64,000 nucleotides of DNA from Stentor roeselii (GCA_006503475.1 RSEH01000232.1:1-64000); one strand, 5' to 3'. Shown: positions 7,776-17,402, counted from the stretch's first letter. Program-made: numbers and translations. The notes: a model not told the origin generated them from the sequence alone.

Positions 7776-9923
7776 ATGAAAAATCAAATTCCAAAAAACT
7801 CTCTCAACAAAAAACCTCAAATCTTCCCAGAAACAACTGACCAGGGCCAAGTGAGACCAAAGCCCATAACAAAGCCAATCCGCGACATAACATTCAGAAC
7901 ATCAAAAGACTTTTCACCAAAAATCACTCATCACGAAGACATAAAAAGAACTGATCAACAAGACATGCAAAAAAAAGAAGCTTTTTCTGAATCTCAAGAA
8001 ATTTACAGTTATTTGAATGAAACTCCTGCTTCTTTAAAGTCTTCCAAGTCGTCTTTTGACATTCAAGAAGAGAAAAAAGCAGGAATTTTAGAACCTTTTG
8101 AAGAGGATCTTCTGGAATCCGGTTTTGATGACTCTCAAAATCGTTTCTCACAAGTAGAACTTCAAACTCAGCATAAAAGTGAAATCAAGTCTATTTTCAA
8201 CGGATTGATAAAAAAACAACCTACTGTAAAAGTTGAAGAACGAAAAATAGAAAAATTTGAAAGTAAAGCGATTTATTCAAATGTTGAAAGGAAAAAAACC
8301 TGCATAATGACTTCAAAAATCGAAGTTGATATGATTTATTTTGATTTGAAGTATTTTTTTAAGTCTGGAGTAAGTTTGATGGAAATAATTTGTTCTAACA
8401 ACGAAAAAACTTACACAATTGACATGAATATCCCTAAAAACCTTCCAGTTTTCGACTTTATCACTAAAAAGATTGAACCTTGTCTTGTCATTAAAGAGGA
8501 AATGATCAAATTTGAAGAAACTTCTGAAGTCTTCTTGACAAGTGGAATGTTTTTAGGTGAAAAAGGGTCAGGAATAGTAAAAATTGTCAGGTTGTACCCT
8601 CGGTGGAAAATCCTGGTCAGCATTGATGATAAAAGCAAGGTCTTTGAAATGGCAGACATAAAAAATCACTTTTCGACATCTGTGGATTTCACGAAAGACT
8701 TGAATTCTTTGATTGCATTTTTCGTTTTAGACTCGAAAGGGATTCAAGTTAATCTTGTTATGAACTATCCTTTAGAAAAAATTTATGAAGGGTCTGTGGA
8801 AAATAATTATTTGAAAAATCCGCTGGAGTTGATTATAAGCAGGGTTAACTACATCAACTCTTTTTCTTACCTTCTCCAGATAAAAGACTCTTCAATCCAT
8901 CCTCTTCTAATCGAGAACCAAGTAATCTGTTTAAAGACCGACCGTCAAAAGGTTTCAATAGCCGAATCAATTACCTTTCTAATAAAAAACCTAACCCTTG
9001 ACATCAATAACCATTTACACCTAATAGAAAAATCCGAAACTGACAAAATAGTAGAAAACCTTCCCATAAAAAAATTCTCAGTCTTCAAATTAAAACCTTC
9101 CGAATCCCACCAAAAGCAACAATTCAACAAATCATCAATGTTCTCTAATCTCCAAGGTCTTCACGACGGAATCAACAAAGTACTAAAGCCCGATCCACCT
9201 ACTCCAATCCTCCAGCCCTTAAAAGACTACTCAAAAGACACTCTTTTAAGTGACATGAGCAGAGTTTTACTAAAGTCCACATCAGTGAATCAAGTAGATG
9301 AAGAAGACAGGATCATTTTAAGGACTTGTCTTTTTCGTGATAATCGAATTTACCAGGTCTGTATGAGTCTTACTGAAGGAAAAATTCTTAACTTTTACAT
9401 TAGAAGGGGCAGTGAAAGTGAGAACTTGAATAAATTTTCAGTGAAGGTTTCAACTCTCTGTGAAAAAACAGGACTTAGGAAAGATCTCTTGATTCCTCTT
9501 GGATCTTATGTATTGAGGAACATGTTGATTATAAAGGAAGCTGATATTTGTTATTTTGACTTCACGAGTACTGCTTCCAGGCCTTTTCATGCTATTGAAA
9601 AGATTTCTGGATTGTTTAAAGCTTTTTTTGCGAGGAGGAAAATTAGTTTGAAACTTAAGAATCTGGTTGGGAAGAGAAAAATTAAGATGGATGGACTTAT
9701 TTATACTTGTCTTGTTTATATTGGTGATGATGTTTTGTTTATTAGACTTGTTAGGGGATTTGAGGTTTTTGAGATGGATGTTTGTTTGTCGAAAGTAGTG
9801 AAAGATGGGTTTTTCACGAGTTTTGAGAAGTTTTTTATCAGTCTTGTACCGCTTGGATTTAAACTCGTTGATAAAGATGGGAAGAAAGTGCTAGTTGGAC
9901 TTGATAAGTATAGATTAGGATAG
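7776..9923 (+). CDS. Hypothetical protein, 715 aa
   Basis: The N-terminal 170 residues are polar and probably disordered. From about residue 180 there are alternating hydrophobic beta-rich stretches, and the pattern of short beta segments ending in a charged turn seems to recur in the C-terminal third (about 525-715), as if C2- or beta-sandwich-like units were present. No motif is strong enough to name a family, and there are no TM segments. Codon use is like the neighbours, so the gene is credible. Confidence 0.65.
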   Translation: MKNQIPKNSLNKKPQIFPETTDQGQVRPKPITKPIRDITFRTSKDFSPKITHHEDIKRTDQQDMQKKEAFSESQEIYSYLNETPASLKSSKSSFDIQEEKKAGILEPFEEDLLESGFDDSQNRFSQVELQTQHKSEIKSIFNGLIKKQPTVKVEERKIEKFESKAIYSNVERKKTCIMTSKIEVDMIYFDLKYFFKSGVSLMEIICSNNEKTYTIDMNIPKNLPVFDFITKKIEPCLVIKEEMIKFEETSEVFLTSGMFLGEKGSGIVKIVRLYPRWKILVSIDDKSKVFEMADIKNHFSTSVDFTKDLNSLIAFFVLDSKGIQVNLVMNYPLEKIYEGSVENNYLKNPLELIISRVNYINSFSYLLQIKDSSIHPLLIENQVICLKTDRQKVSIAESITFLIKNLTLDINNHLHLIEKSETDKIVENLPIKKFSVFKLKPSESHQKQQFNKSSMFSNLQGLHDGINKVLKPDPPTPILQPLKDYSKDTLLSDMSRVLLKSTSVNQVDEEDRIILRTCLFRDNRIYQVCMSLTEGKILNFYIRRGSESENLNKFSVKVSTLCEKTGLRKDLLIPLGSYVLRNMLIIKEADICYFDFTSTASRPFHAIEKISGLFKAFFARRKISLKLKNLVGKRKIKMDGLIYTCLVYIGDDVLFIRLVRGFEVFEMDVCLSKVVKDGFFTSFEKFFISLVPLGFKLVDKDGKKVLVGLDKYRLG

Positions 9924-10254
9924 GGTTATTGAATGATTATTTTATAAATGGAAAATGGGTTTAATTGAAGAGCTTCTAAGTGAATTTAATTTTCTCCTTG
10001 AATAATTGTGAAAATCTTGAATTTCAGAAATTTCAGTCTTTCTGTAATTTATCGATGCTTACTTATTGTCTTAATAATCAAAATTCACAGAAAAAATCAA
10101 ACTTAACCATAAAATATAAAATTAATGAAAATCACTTATTCAATGATGCAAGGCCTATCATTAATACATAAACCTCAAAAATATTCCAAGTGACACTCAA
10201 AGTCTTCTAACTAAAATATTCACCCCTAACCCTAATTCTCCTAAATATATACAA
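9924..10254. other. Intergenic between convergent genes
   Basis: About 330 nt of AT-rich sequence. A short ORF at 9980-10171 has no ATG and a composition like its flanks, so I do not call it. A two-copy telomere-like motif, CCCCTAACCCTAA, lies at 10223-10235 and is probably chance. Confidence 0.4.
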
Positions 10255-11274
10255 TTAAATATACAAACAAATTTCCTTGATCAACGGTAACGGTAAATTC
10301 TTCAAACTCTCGGTTTTCATAGAAAACATATGTACAAAAAGTATCCTTTTTACAAACTGCCAACGCGCCAGTTTTTTCATCATTTTTTCACATTTTTTTT
10401 TAAAACAACAACCCTTCAAATCATCCCAAGAAGCAATCCCTTTAAAATAAGCGATTTTCAAGATATCATCCCTATCATAAAATGCGACAAGTTCCCAATT
10501 TTTTCCCTTAATTTCCTTCAAACAATACTTTAAAATAATATGAACTGAAGCATTGATTTCCAACAAAATTTGCAATTTTGGAAAAGCTTTCCATTGAGGA
10601 GTATCCAGATGAAATTCAAGTATTTCACTATGATTTTTTCCATGATGCAGTAAAGTTCCATTCAAAGAGATGACTAAAGGACTGACAGCCTGACTGAGTA
10701 TCTGGACAGTCTTCAGACACCCGCTTTCACTTGCCAAGTGGAGGGCGTTTTCCTCGTTAATAGTCAGATGGTTAGGGTTAAGTCCAAGTTGCAAGAAAAC
10801 CGTGACCATGACTGAGTTTCCATTTCGACTTGCCCAGTGAAGAGGTGTCCAGAACTGCTTGTTTTTAGTCGAAATCGAGGCATTGAGGTGAATCAACTCT
10901 AAGACCACTTCTAAGTTGTTATGCTTTGATGCCAGTGATAATGGAGTCTCTCCTTGCCCATCGGATATGTTTATGTCGACTCCTGGAAGTAATAACAGTG
11001 CACGGATTAGCTGAAGTCTGCCATATATACAAGCAATGTGAAGAACTGAATGTTTTCCTTTTTTCGTTCGGGTTGCTGGTTTGACTTTCAACACGTTTAT
11101 ACAAAAATCGGCTAAAGTCACGTCGTCTTGGTACTTTGCGATGTAGTGAAGAAGGGTCTTTCGCTTTGAACCGTAGATGTTGCCACGACTTAGCTGCTGG
11201 CTGGCAAAAGAAGCGAGATTATTTTGTAAAATCGCTTCTTTGATAACAGAAGGTAACTTTGGAATCACCTTCAT
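10255..11274 (-). CDS. Ankyrin-repeat protein
   Basis: 339 aa from the ATG at 11274. About five ankyrin repeats cover residues 38-205, shown by TLLHYIAKY, SVLHIACIYGRLQLIRALL, TPLSLASKHNNLEVVLELI, TPLHWASRNGNSVMVTVFL and ALHLASESGCLKTVQIL. The C-terminal 130 residues carry no recognised domain and are rich in Cys and Lys. The protein is likely a soluble scaffold; its partner cannot be read from the sequence. Confidence 0.88.
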   Translation of the reverse strand: MKVIPKLPSVIKEAILQNNLASFASQQLSRGNIYGSKRKTLLHYIAKYQDDVTLADFCINVLKVKPATRTKKGKHSVLHIACIYGRLQLIRALLLLPGVDINISDGQGETPLSLASKHNNLEVVLELIHLNASISTKNKQFWTPLHWASRNGNSVMVTVFLQLGLNPNHLTINEENALHLASESGCLKTVQILSQAVSPLVISLNGTLLHHGKNHSEILEFHLDTPQWKAFPKLQILLEINASVHIILKYCLKEIKGKNWELVAFYDRDDILKIAYFKGIASWDDLKGCCFKKKCEKMMKKLARWQFVKRILFVHMFSMKTESLKNLPLPLIKEICLYI

Positions 11275-11588
11275 TTTTATAATCAATGGTTTTTACTATC
11301 AGAATAATGGGGATCATGATGATTTTAGGAAGAATGAAGTGGAAGATTAGGGAAGGGGGTTGGATGTTTTGATTTTTGGGAGAATGGTGATTGGGGTATG
11401 TGGAAATTGATTTCTGTTGTGGAAGGTTTGGAAAGATGAGGATTTTTCATTTAGAAAATGAAAAACATGGTACTGGTAAGGCTTTATGAAAAAATTTAAC
11501 TGAATTATTTTATCGTCAGTTTTAGATGTTTTCTTTGTAGAGTTTTAAAAGCTTTTATTATTACATTGTATAAAATCCTCATATTTAA
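11275..11588. other. Divergent intergenic region
   Basis: About 314 nt between the ankyrin gene and TBC1D31. It is G-rich on the plus strand near 11330-11420 and AT-rich next to the TBC1D31 start (ATATTTAAATG). No discrete element recognised. Confidence 0.35.
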
Positions 11589-13865
11589 ATGTCTCGAACA
11601 CTTACAATTTCAGCGGCAAGTGGAAGAATCTTCATACAAAAACCACCATCAGATCCTTCAGGTCACCAGTTATCAATAGACTTTACCTCCTCCTCAGCAT
11701 CAACAACATCATGTCTATCAGTGTGCATATCCCCATCAGGTGAGATCCTCTCATCAGACACAAAAGGCAACATAACCCAATTCAACCTAACCCAAAACCG
11801 TTTCTCCCAACACGTTCGAAACATATTCCCCTGTTCATTCATCAGCACTCCAAAAGATAACACCCTGGCATTAGTTCACGATAGAGACCTTCTGATTTAC
11901 AACATGTCAGGCAAGAAACTCGATCACCTCAAGAATCATTTTTCAAAAATTCGCGGAATTGACGTGAATATAAAAAAAAACTACTTTCTTACTTATTCCG
12001 ACGACAATGCAGTCATCCTCGACATGAACTCTTGGAATGTAATCCGAAACATGCGTGCAAAAGGAAATATTTATACAAAAGTCTGCTTTTCTCCTGACGG
12101 CGATTCAATTTTTAATGGTTTCAACGACGGAAAAGTTTACCAATGGCGGCTTAGTGACAATAAGCTTCAGATGCGTTTCGCTTTTTGTGAAGTTTGCGAC
12201 TTTTGCATAAGTCCAGACCAGTTAAAACTAATCGGGTGGAACAAAAAAGGTGAAATTTTTGAATGGCTTACAAAAGACACTTCTCAAGTTTTCAGAAAAT
12301 TCGAAACAATTCCAAGCCTTTCTTCAATTTTACAGTTAAAAATCATAAACTCCTTTTTTTTGATTCTTGGAAACAACGGGCGACTTTTTCTTTTAAATCC
12401 AGAAAAATCTCGAATTGAAGGCGAATTGGCACTTTCTATTATTTCCTTTTCTATAAGTCAAGACCTGCTGTGTTTATTGACTTCAAAAGGAACTCTTCAG
12501 ATTTTTCTATATTCGAAATGGCAGGAGTGGAGTTTGGCTTCAAGAGAGTTGAAAGTTCGTCAAGGCCTTGAAGAAGACCTGGCCTTTACCTTGATTTTCA
12601 ACGAGCAGCCAGCAGGACAGGAGCTTTTTGAAGACTGTGACTCGCAGATTAGTTTAGCTTCAAGTGAAGACATTATTTTTACCAAGTTGAATAAAAGTCC
12701 TGAGCTTCCTTCTCGGAACACTTCAAATTCTCAGTCTTTTAATGCAAGTCCTGCCTGTCAACATGAGTTATTCGCGAAGCTCTTTGGAAAGGCAGGTCTA
12801 GATCCACATCAAAGCAAAGTGAATCATTGCAAAATGAAGAAAATTTTAACAGTAAACGGTGAATACCCTCAAAAGTTCAGACCTTTAATATGGAGGTTCA
12901 TGTTACAACTTCCAGGAAATGTTGACAGCTTTGCAGGGCTTTACTCAAGAGGGACCCACCCGGCACTGGTCAGTTATTTTAAGGACTTTAAAAAAGGAGG
13001 GCAAAATGAATTTAGTCGGACTGAAAGAATAACTTCCGCTTTGTGTTATTGGAGTAGCTTGCTTTGTCATGTCGATTATCTCCATCAGATAGTCAATGCT
13101 TTTGTTATGATTTTTCCTGGAGATGACTTAAGCTGCTTTGAACTTGTCATGAGTTTGATTTTTCATTGGATGCAACATTGGTTCGAGTTTTTCCCTGACC
13201 CTCCTGTTGTCCTCATTGAAAGCATCGTGAATCTTCTGAAGTTTCATGATGATTCACTTTTCAGACATTTGAATGAAAAGGTCGACCTGGACCTCGCGAT
13301 TTGGAAGGTTTTAAGAACTTTTCTGAATCAAGTAATTGAAAAAAATGACTGGCTTAAAATCATGGATCATCTTTTCACTGACTGGCAGACTCCTGAAAAG
13401 TTACTTTTTATGGTGACCGGGTACTTTCTGACCTTTTCAAATTACTTAAAAAAACTCAAGGCGAATGAAATTTTAGATTTTTTCAGGAAAAGTCGAAAAA
13501 TCAATGTAAAGAAATTTATTGAGTTTGTTGATGACTTGAGTTTAAATCATGGAGCGCCTGTTGTGAGTTTTAATTCGCATCTGCCGATTTGCCAGGGACA
13601 GTACCCTTTATTCACGTCTTACCCACGGTACAAGGTCCAGAGTAAAGAAGAACTGGCTGAAGAGATCATGGAAGACATGCGAGAAAAAGAAGAGATCAGA
13701 AGGTACAACATCAGTTTGAATGAAAAAGTGAAAAATATTGAAAACAAGGAAAAAGAGTTCTTTCAAAGAGCTAAAAGTTTAGGACTTTGCAATGAAGATA
13801 TCATTGAGCAGTACCATTCGGAAATCATGTTGAAAAGAGATAGTTTAGTCACTTTTAATCACTAG
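11589..13865 (+). CDS. TBC1D31: TBC1D31/WDR67 ortholog (WD40 + TBC, centriolar satellite)
   Basis: 758 aa. Degenerate WD40 blades fill about residues 1-320. A TBC (Rab-GAP-like) domain follows from about 415 to 640 and matches human TBC1D31 as I recall it: GEYPQKFRPLIWRFMLQLP, RGTHPAL, FHWMQHWFEFFPDPP and, near the end, CQGQYPLFTSYPRY. A charged coiled coil ends the protein. Human TBC1D31 is about 1066 aa; here most of the long C-terminal coiled coil is missing. As in TBC1D31, the catalytic Arg/Gln fingers of active GAPs are not obvious. The animal protein acts at centriolar satellites and in ciliogenesis. Its TAG is one base from the stop of the next, convergent gene. Confidence 0.88.
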   Translation: MSRTLTISAASGRIFIQKPPSDPSGHQLSIDFTSSSASTTSCLSVCISPSGEILSSDTKGNITQFNLTQNRFSQHVRNIFPCSFISTPKDNTLALVHDRDLLIYNMSGKKLDHLKNHFSKIRGIDVNIKKNYFLTYSDDNAVILDMNSWNVIRNMRAKGNIYTKVCFSPDGDSIFNGFNDGKVYQWRLSDNKLQMRFAFCEVCDFCISPDQLKLIGWNKKGEIFEWLTKDTSQVFRKFETIPSLSSILQLKIINSFFLILGNNGRLFLLNPEKSRIEGELALSIISFSISQDLLCLLTSKGTLQIFLYSKWQEWSLASRELKVRQGLEEDLAFTLIFNEQPAGQELFEDCDSQISLASSEDIIFTKLNKSPELPSRNTSNSQSFNASPACQHELFAKLFGKAGLDPHQSKVNHCKMKKILTVNGEYPQKFRPLIWRFMLQLPGNVDSFAGLYSRGTHPALVSYFKDFKKGGQNEFSRTERITSALCYWSSLLCHVDYLHQIVNAFVMIFPGDDLSCFELVMSLIFHWMQHWFEFFPDPPVVLIESIVNLLKFHDDSLFRHLNEKVDLDLAIWKVLRTFLNQVIEKNDWLKIMDHLFTDWQTPEKLLFMVTGYFLTFSNYLKKLKANEILDFFRKSRKINVKKFIEFVDDLSLNHGAPVVSFNSHLPICQGQYPLFTSYPRYKVQSKEELAEEIMEDMREKEEIRRYNISLNEKVKNIENKEKEFFQRAKSLGLCNEDIIEQYHSEIMLKRDSLVTFNH

Positions 13866-13866
13866 T

Positions 13867-15030
13867 TTAATATTTTAAAGTGTTTTTCAGTCTTAATGCT
13901 CGACTTCTCAACTCTTCTAAGGAATCAAGAGACTCTTTTCTTGATAAGTCGCTGAAGTCGGAAAAACGTGCTTCGGAGTCTTCGAAATTCTGACTTTCCA
14001 TCTTTTCTAAGTCGTCTACCAGGTTGAATAGGTTCTCGTCGTAGAAACCGGCAGAGATTTCTTTGCTGCTGTCTAGTGAACTCTCCTTTTTAAAGGAAAA
14101 CTGATGCTTTGGAGGAGGGGACTGGTTACCGTTGAAACTTTGCTCGAAGTAACCGATTGAGGAGGTTTTTTCTAGAATGAAGTCATCGGATTTTTGGTTT
14201 TCACGTAAAATGTTTCCTCGTTTTGTACTTGCTTCTGACCTTTCAATTAACTTTTTTATTCTTTCTTCTTCGACTTTAGGATACTCACTGAACTTACTCG
14301 ATTGGCTAACTTCTTTTCGGTGAATCAAGTTCTGTGAAGCTCGAAGTGATGTTAAATTGCAGTTGCGAACGCTTTCCGAGAGTGAAAAAATATCATCTTT
14401 AAGTATTTTGATATTTTTTATTGCATCTGACTGAGGAAATTCAGCGACTTTTAAAGTTTGGTTCTGGCCTTCATCAGCGGTTTGTATTTCTTTATCACAA
14501 ACAGTTTGAACCCCAACACTCATAACATCTCTAATCGGACTCAAAGGAATATGACTCAAAGCATTAGGTTCAGGAGTAATCCTCATACTATTCAAAACCT
14601 GACTTTCACCTCGACTGCCAGCAGGTGGATCCCATTCCTTCCAACTATTTTTCATCTGTTCATTAATTTTATAAGTCTCTAAAATTTCCAAGCTTTTTTC
14701 ATACTTTGCCTGAATTTCTCTAGTTTCCGCTCTAATCCTTTCATTTTCCTTAGCAAGTCTCTTAAGTTGTTTTTCTTTAAATTCTTTTTCATGTTCAAAC
14801 CTTGACTCAGTCTCTTCTCTCTGAGATTTTTCCAAAGCAAGTCTTTTGACCAGTTCTCCAATGCGGGCTTTGTCTTCAGGGCACAAGTCAGTCAATCTTA
14901 CCTCTCCTCGAGTCTGTAAAAAAGAAGATTCTTTTGAAGTCTTCTTCGATTTCGGCAGTTTTTGTGGCTTAGAAGTTCTGAAAGACTCAGAAGATTTCAG
15001 ATGTGACGGGTGCAAAGGAAGATTTTCCAT
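13867..15030 (-). CDS. Hinderin (KIAA1328)-like coiled-coil protein
   Basis: 387 aa. Residues 45-125 match the conserved hinderin block as I remember it: LTDLCPEDKARIGELVKRLA, followed by a long E/K/R coiled coil with KENERI and SLEILETYKINEQ. The remainder is Ser/Glu-rich and disordered with a short helical C-terminus (LDSLEELRSRALRLKN). Hinderin function is poorly known; association with the cytoskeleton or centrosome is suspected. It is the last of three minus-strand genes packed with 1- and 10-nt gaps behind the CFAP36 pair, and its stop is one base from that of TBC1D31. Confidence 0.72.
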   Translation of the reverse strand: MENLPLHPSHLKSSESFRTSKPQKLPKSKKTSKESSFLQTRGEVRLTDLCPEDKARIGELVKRLALEKSQREETESRFEHEKEFKEKQLKRLAKENERIRAETREIQAKYEKSLEILETYKINEQMKNSWKEWDPPAGSRGESQVLNSMRITPEPNALSHIPLSPIRDVMSVGVQTVCDKEIQTADEGQNQTLKVAEFPQSDAIKNIKILKDDIFSLSESVRNCNLTSLRASQNLIHRKEVSQSSKFSEYPKVEEERIKKLIERSEASTKRGNILRENQKSDDFILEKTSSIGYFEQSFNGNQSPPPKHQFSFKKESSLDSSKEISAGFYDENLFNLVDDLEKMESQNFEDSEARFSDFSDLSRKESLDSLEELRSRALRLKNTLKY

Positions 15031-15040
15031 TATTTTTAAG

Positions 15041-16240
15041 TTATTTAAAGTTTTTCAGGAATTCTTGTTTGATGTTAGTGGAATAATCTTGATTTAAAGG
15101 TTGGAGACTTGGAAGGTCATGTTTTTCAATGTGGGCTGAAGGGTCTTTATTGCGGTTTTGAATCATTTCTTTCATTTTTAAGTATCGATTACGCCGCGCC
15201 TGGACTTCTAAGTTTAGTTCTGGAGATGGCTTTGAATGAAGTTCTGGTTTTTCTTCGATTGGAGAAGGTTTTTGGAGAAGTTCGGTTATTGAAAAGTTTT
15301 GAGGTTTTTTTAACTGGATTTTGTTTAGTTCGACTTTTGTTGGCTCTTCGGGTTCTTTAGGAGAAAGAGCTTCGAGTCTTTGTTCTTCTTTTGCAAGAGC
15401 AGCTTCGATTTCTTTGTATTCGATTTCAAGTCGATTTAGTTCATTTTCAAGTTTTTTATTGATTTTTTCAAGTTTTTTCTCTTTTTTTAGAAGAAGAGAA
15501 TTTTCTTGGAGAGAGTCTTTGAACTCTTTTTTTTTATTTTCTAGAAATTGTTGTTCAACATTAAATTTTTCTTTTTCTTCTTGAGTCATCTGACTGAATC
15601 TAAAAGAATTTTCATTTTTTATCTTGCGAAAGAGTTCAAGTTTGATATTTTCCAAGTCATTTAATCCTTTTTCCTGATTTTCAATGAATTCCTGTGCACT
15701 GAGTTCAAGAGCCATGATTAACTCACGGTCTTCAGCCTCTTTAAGAGCCATTATTTTATTTTCCTCTTGTTTGCAAGTGAGAAGTGAGTTACTAATAGCG
15801 AGTTCAAGTTCTTTTTTTTCTTTTTCAAGATTTTTGATATTTTTGATGGTCATGTCCTGCCTGTCCTCACTTTGCATCATTGACATGGCTTCGACTGTCA
15901 GTTCATAATTCCGAGCATTAAGAATTTCGACGTAAAGCTGAATATCGAAACTTGCCCAGACCTTTTCAAAGCATTCTGAGTAAAATGGAATACGAATTGC
16001 ATTTCTTAGAATTGAAAGTAAGTCATTGTAAGAGAGGGTTAAAGAAATTGACACGTTTTCCAGCATTGTTTGGACTTTTTCTCGGTACTCTTGAAATAAG
16101 GATTTTGAGGACTGGATGGAAAAGTCTTCTTGTTGTAAACAATGAGAATCGATTAACTCTTGAATGGGAATCGTCCACCCTGGACTTTTGAAGGTTTCGA
16201 CTAGGTGGTCGTAAATAAGAGAGTCTTCAGGAGAGTCCAT
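15041..16240 (-). CDS. CFAP36: CFAP36-like protein, divergent paralog (BART domain, UIM-like helices, coiled coil)
   Basis: 399 aa. The N-terminus (about 8-125) is a BART-like domain: FKSPGWTIPIQELIDSHC aligns with the CFAP36 signature. Two UIM-like helices follow at about 139-155 and 170-186 (DRELIMALELSAQEF), then a long coiled coil and a terminal segment ARRNRYLKMKEMI that resembles the CFAP36 C-terminus. It is more divergent than the neighbouring copy. CFAP36 binds ARL3-type GTPases and is a ciliary/flagellar protein. Its ATG lies one base after the stop codon of the upstream paralog, and the alignment of both N-termini at MDS shows that this start is real. Confidence 0.82.
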   Translation of the reverse strand: MDSPEDSLIYDHLVETFKSPGWTIPIQELIDSHCLQQEDFSIQSSKSLFQEYREKVQTMLENVSISLTLSYNDLLSILRNAIRIPFYSECFEKVWASFDIQLYVEILNARNYELTVEAMSMMQSEDRQDMTIKNIKNLEKEKKELELAISNSLLTCKQEENKIMALKEAEDRELIMALELSAQEFIENQEKGLNDLENIKLELFRKIKNENSFRFSQMTQEEKEKFNVEQQFLENKKKEFKDSLQENSLLLKKEKKLEKINKKLENELNRLEIEYKEIEAALAKEEQRLEALSPKEPEEPTKVELNKIQLKKPQNFSITELLQKPSPIEEKPELHSKPSPELNLEVQARRNRYLKMKEMIQNRNKDPSAHIEKHDLPSLQPLNQDYSTNIKQEFLKNFK

Positions 16241-16241
16241 T

Positions 16242-17402
16242 TTAAGGGTTATTAAATGGTAAGTTGTTGCTTTTTTTTAACTTTTCTAGAATTCTTTTAC
16301 GTTTTTCGTATTCGGCAAGAGAAAGTTTTTCAGCAGGACGTGAAAAGTCAATTCCTCCTTTTTCTAGGTGAGAATTTAGTTCTCGTTCTCGAGCTTCTCT
16401 CATTTTTTGCTTTACGATTTCTCTTTGGACCTTCAAACGATTTTTCCTTGCTTCAAGACTTTCACCTTCCTCTTCATCTTCAAGTTTTTTATCATTTAAA
16501 TCAAGACTTTCCAAGTCTTTTTCAGGAATTTTCAATGAATTTATTTGATCTTCAAGTTTTTTTCTTTCAATTTTTTTACTTATAAGTTTTTTTTCCTCTT
16601 CTTTTTTAAGTGCCTCGATTTTTGCCCTCGCTTCAAGAATTTCTTTTTTTTTTTGCTGAAGTTTTTGAATATTTCCAAGTTCTTCAATTTTTTTATTATT
16701 TTCTTGATCGATTCGATTTTTCATGTCTTCAGCTTCTTTTCGAATTAACTGAAGATTTTCTTTTTGATGATTTTCAAGAGCCAGGTTTTTTTCCTGTTGT
16801 TTTTTTTGGAAGTCTTCTGAGAACTTGTTGATTTCTTCTAAAAGTTTTGCTTTTTCTTTGTTTATTTGTTCGATGTATTCTAAGGAACTTAATTCCAGAG
16901 CTTTTTTTAGTTCTTCGTCTTCTTGAAGGACTCTTTCGAAGCGAGTTGATTCGAGTTCTTCTTGGTAGATCAGTGAAAGAGACAGGGCAAGTCGCAGGTC
17001 TTCTTCTTCTTGTTGGGCGTTTATTGAATTTTCTGCTTCTTGTATGGATGCTAATTCGATTTCGATGTTGCGATTTACCATTAGACGCTTAAAGAATAGG
17101 AACTCTTGAGTTGCTAATATGAAGGTGAAGTATTTTGATACTTTTTTGCTACGAAGGGCCTCGAATAAAACTCCTACCATTATTCCTTCGCTGATTTCTA
17201 GGTCTGAAGAGATTTGTTGAAGCATTTCTTCTATTAGGTTCTTGAAATTTTCGAAGATTTCGGTGTATATTAACTTGTTTTCTTCATTATCTTCAAAATG
17301 CTCACAATATTCATCAATAAAATTCTGTATCGGTAAATTCCACCCAGGGCTACACATATACTGAGTAAGAATTTCAAAGATCCAGTTTTCAAAGCTATCC
17401 AT
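16242..17402 (-). CDS. CFAP36: CFAP36 (CCDC104) ortholog, BART domain plus UIM motifs
   Basis: 386 aa. CSPGWNLPIQNFIDEYCEHF (17-36) and ENKLIYTEIFENFKNLIEEML (41-61) closely resemble human CFAP36. The BART domain ends near 125, after LMVNRNIEIELASIQEAE. Two good UIM motifs follow: EEEDLRLALSLSLIYQEE (132-149) and EDEELKKALELSSLEYIE (161-178). Then comes a long coiled coil and the conserved C-terminal pattern ARKNRLKVQREIVKQKMREA ... EYEKRKRILEKLK. It should act in cilia as an ARL3-interacting protein; the UIMs suggest ubiquitin binding. It is the first gene of a three-gene head-to-tail run. Confidence 0.9.
   Translation of the reverse strand: MDSFENWIFEILTQYMCSPGWNLPIQNFIDEYCEHFEDNEENKLIYTEIFENFKNLIEEMLQQISSDLEISEGIMVGVLFEALRSKKVSKYFTFILATQEFLFFKRLMVNRNIEIELASIQEAENSINAQQEEEDLRLALSLSLIYQEELESTRFERVLQEDEELKKALELSSLEYIEQINKEKAKLLEEINKFSEDFQKKQQEKNLALENHQKENLQLIRKEAEDMKNRIDQENNKKIEELGNIQKLQQKKKEILEARAKIEALKKEEEKKLISKKIERKKLEDQINSLKIPEKDLESLDLNDKKLEDEEEGESLEARKNRLKVQREIVKQKMREARERELNSHLEKGGIDFSRPAEKLSLAEYEKRKRILEKLKKSNNLPFNNP

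Noticed and set aside
9980-10171. 63-codon frame after the 715-aa gene
   Set aside because: No ATG at its start, intergenic composition, no domain.
10223-10235. CCCCTAACCCTAA resembling an interstitial telomere
   Set aside because: Only two units, in AT-rich intergenic DNA; easily chance, and no other chromosome-end signal is near.
16256-16831. Plus-strand Phe/Leu-rich frames opposite the CFAP36 genes
   Set aside because: They are antisense to Lys/Glu-rich coiled-coil codons (AAA/GAA read as TTT/TTC), so the membrane-protein look is an artefact.
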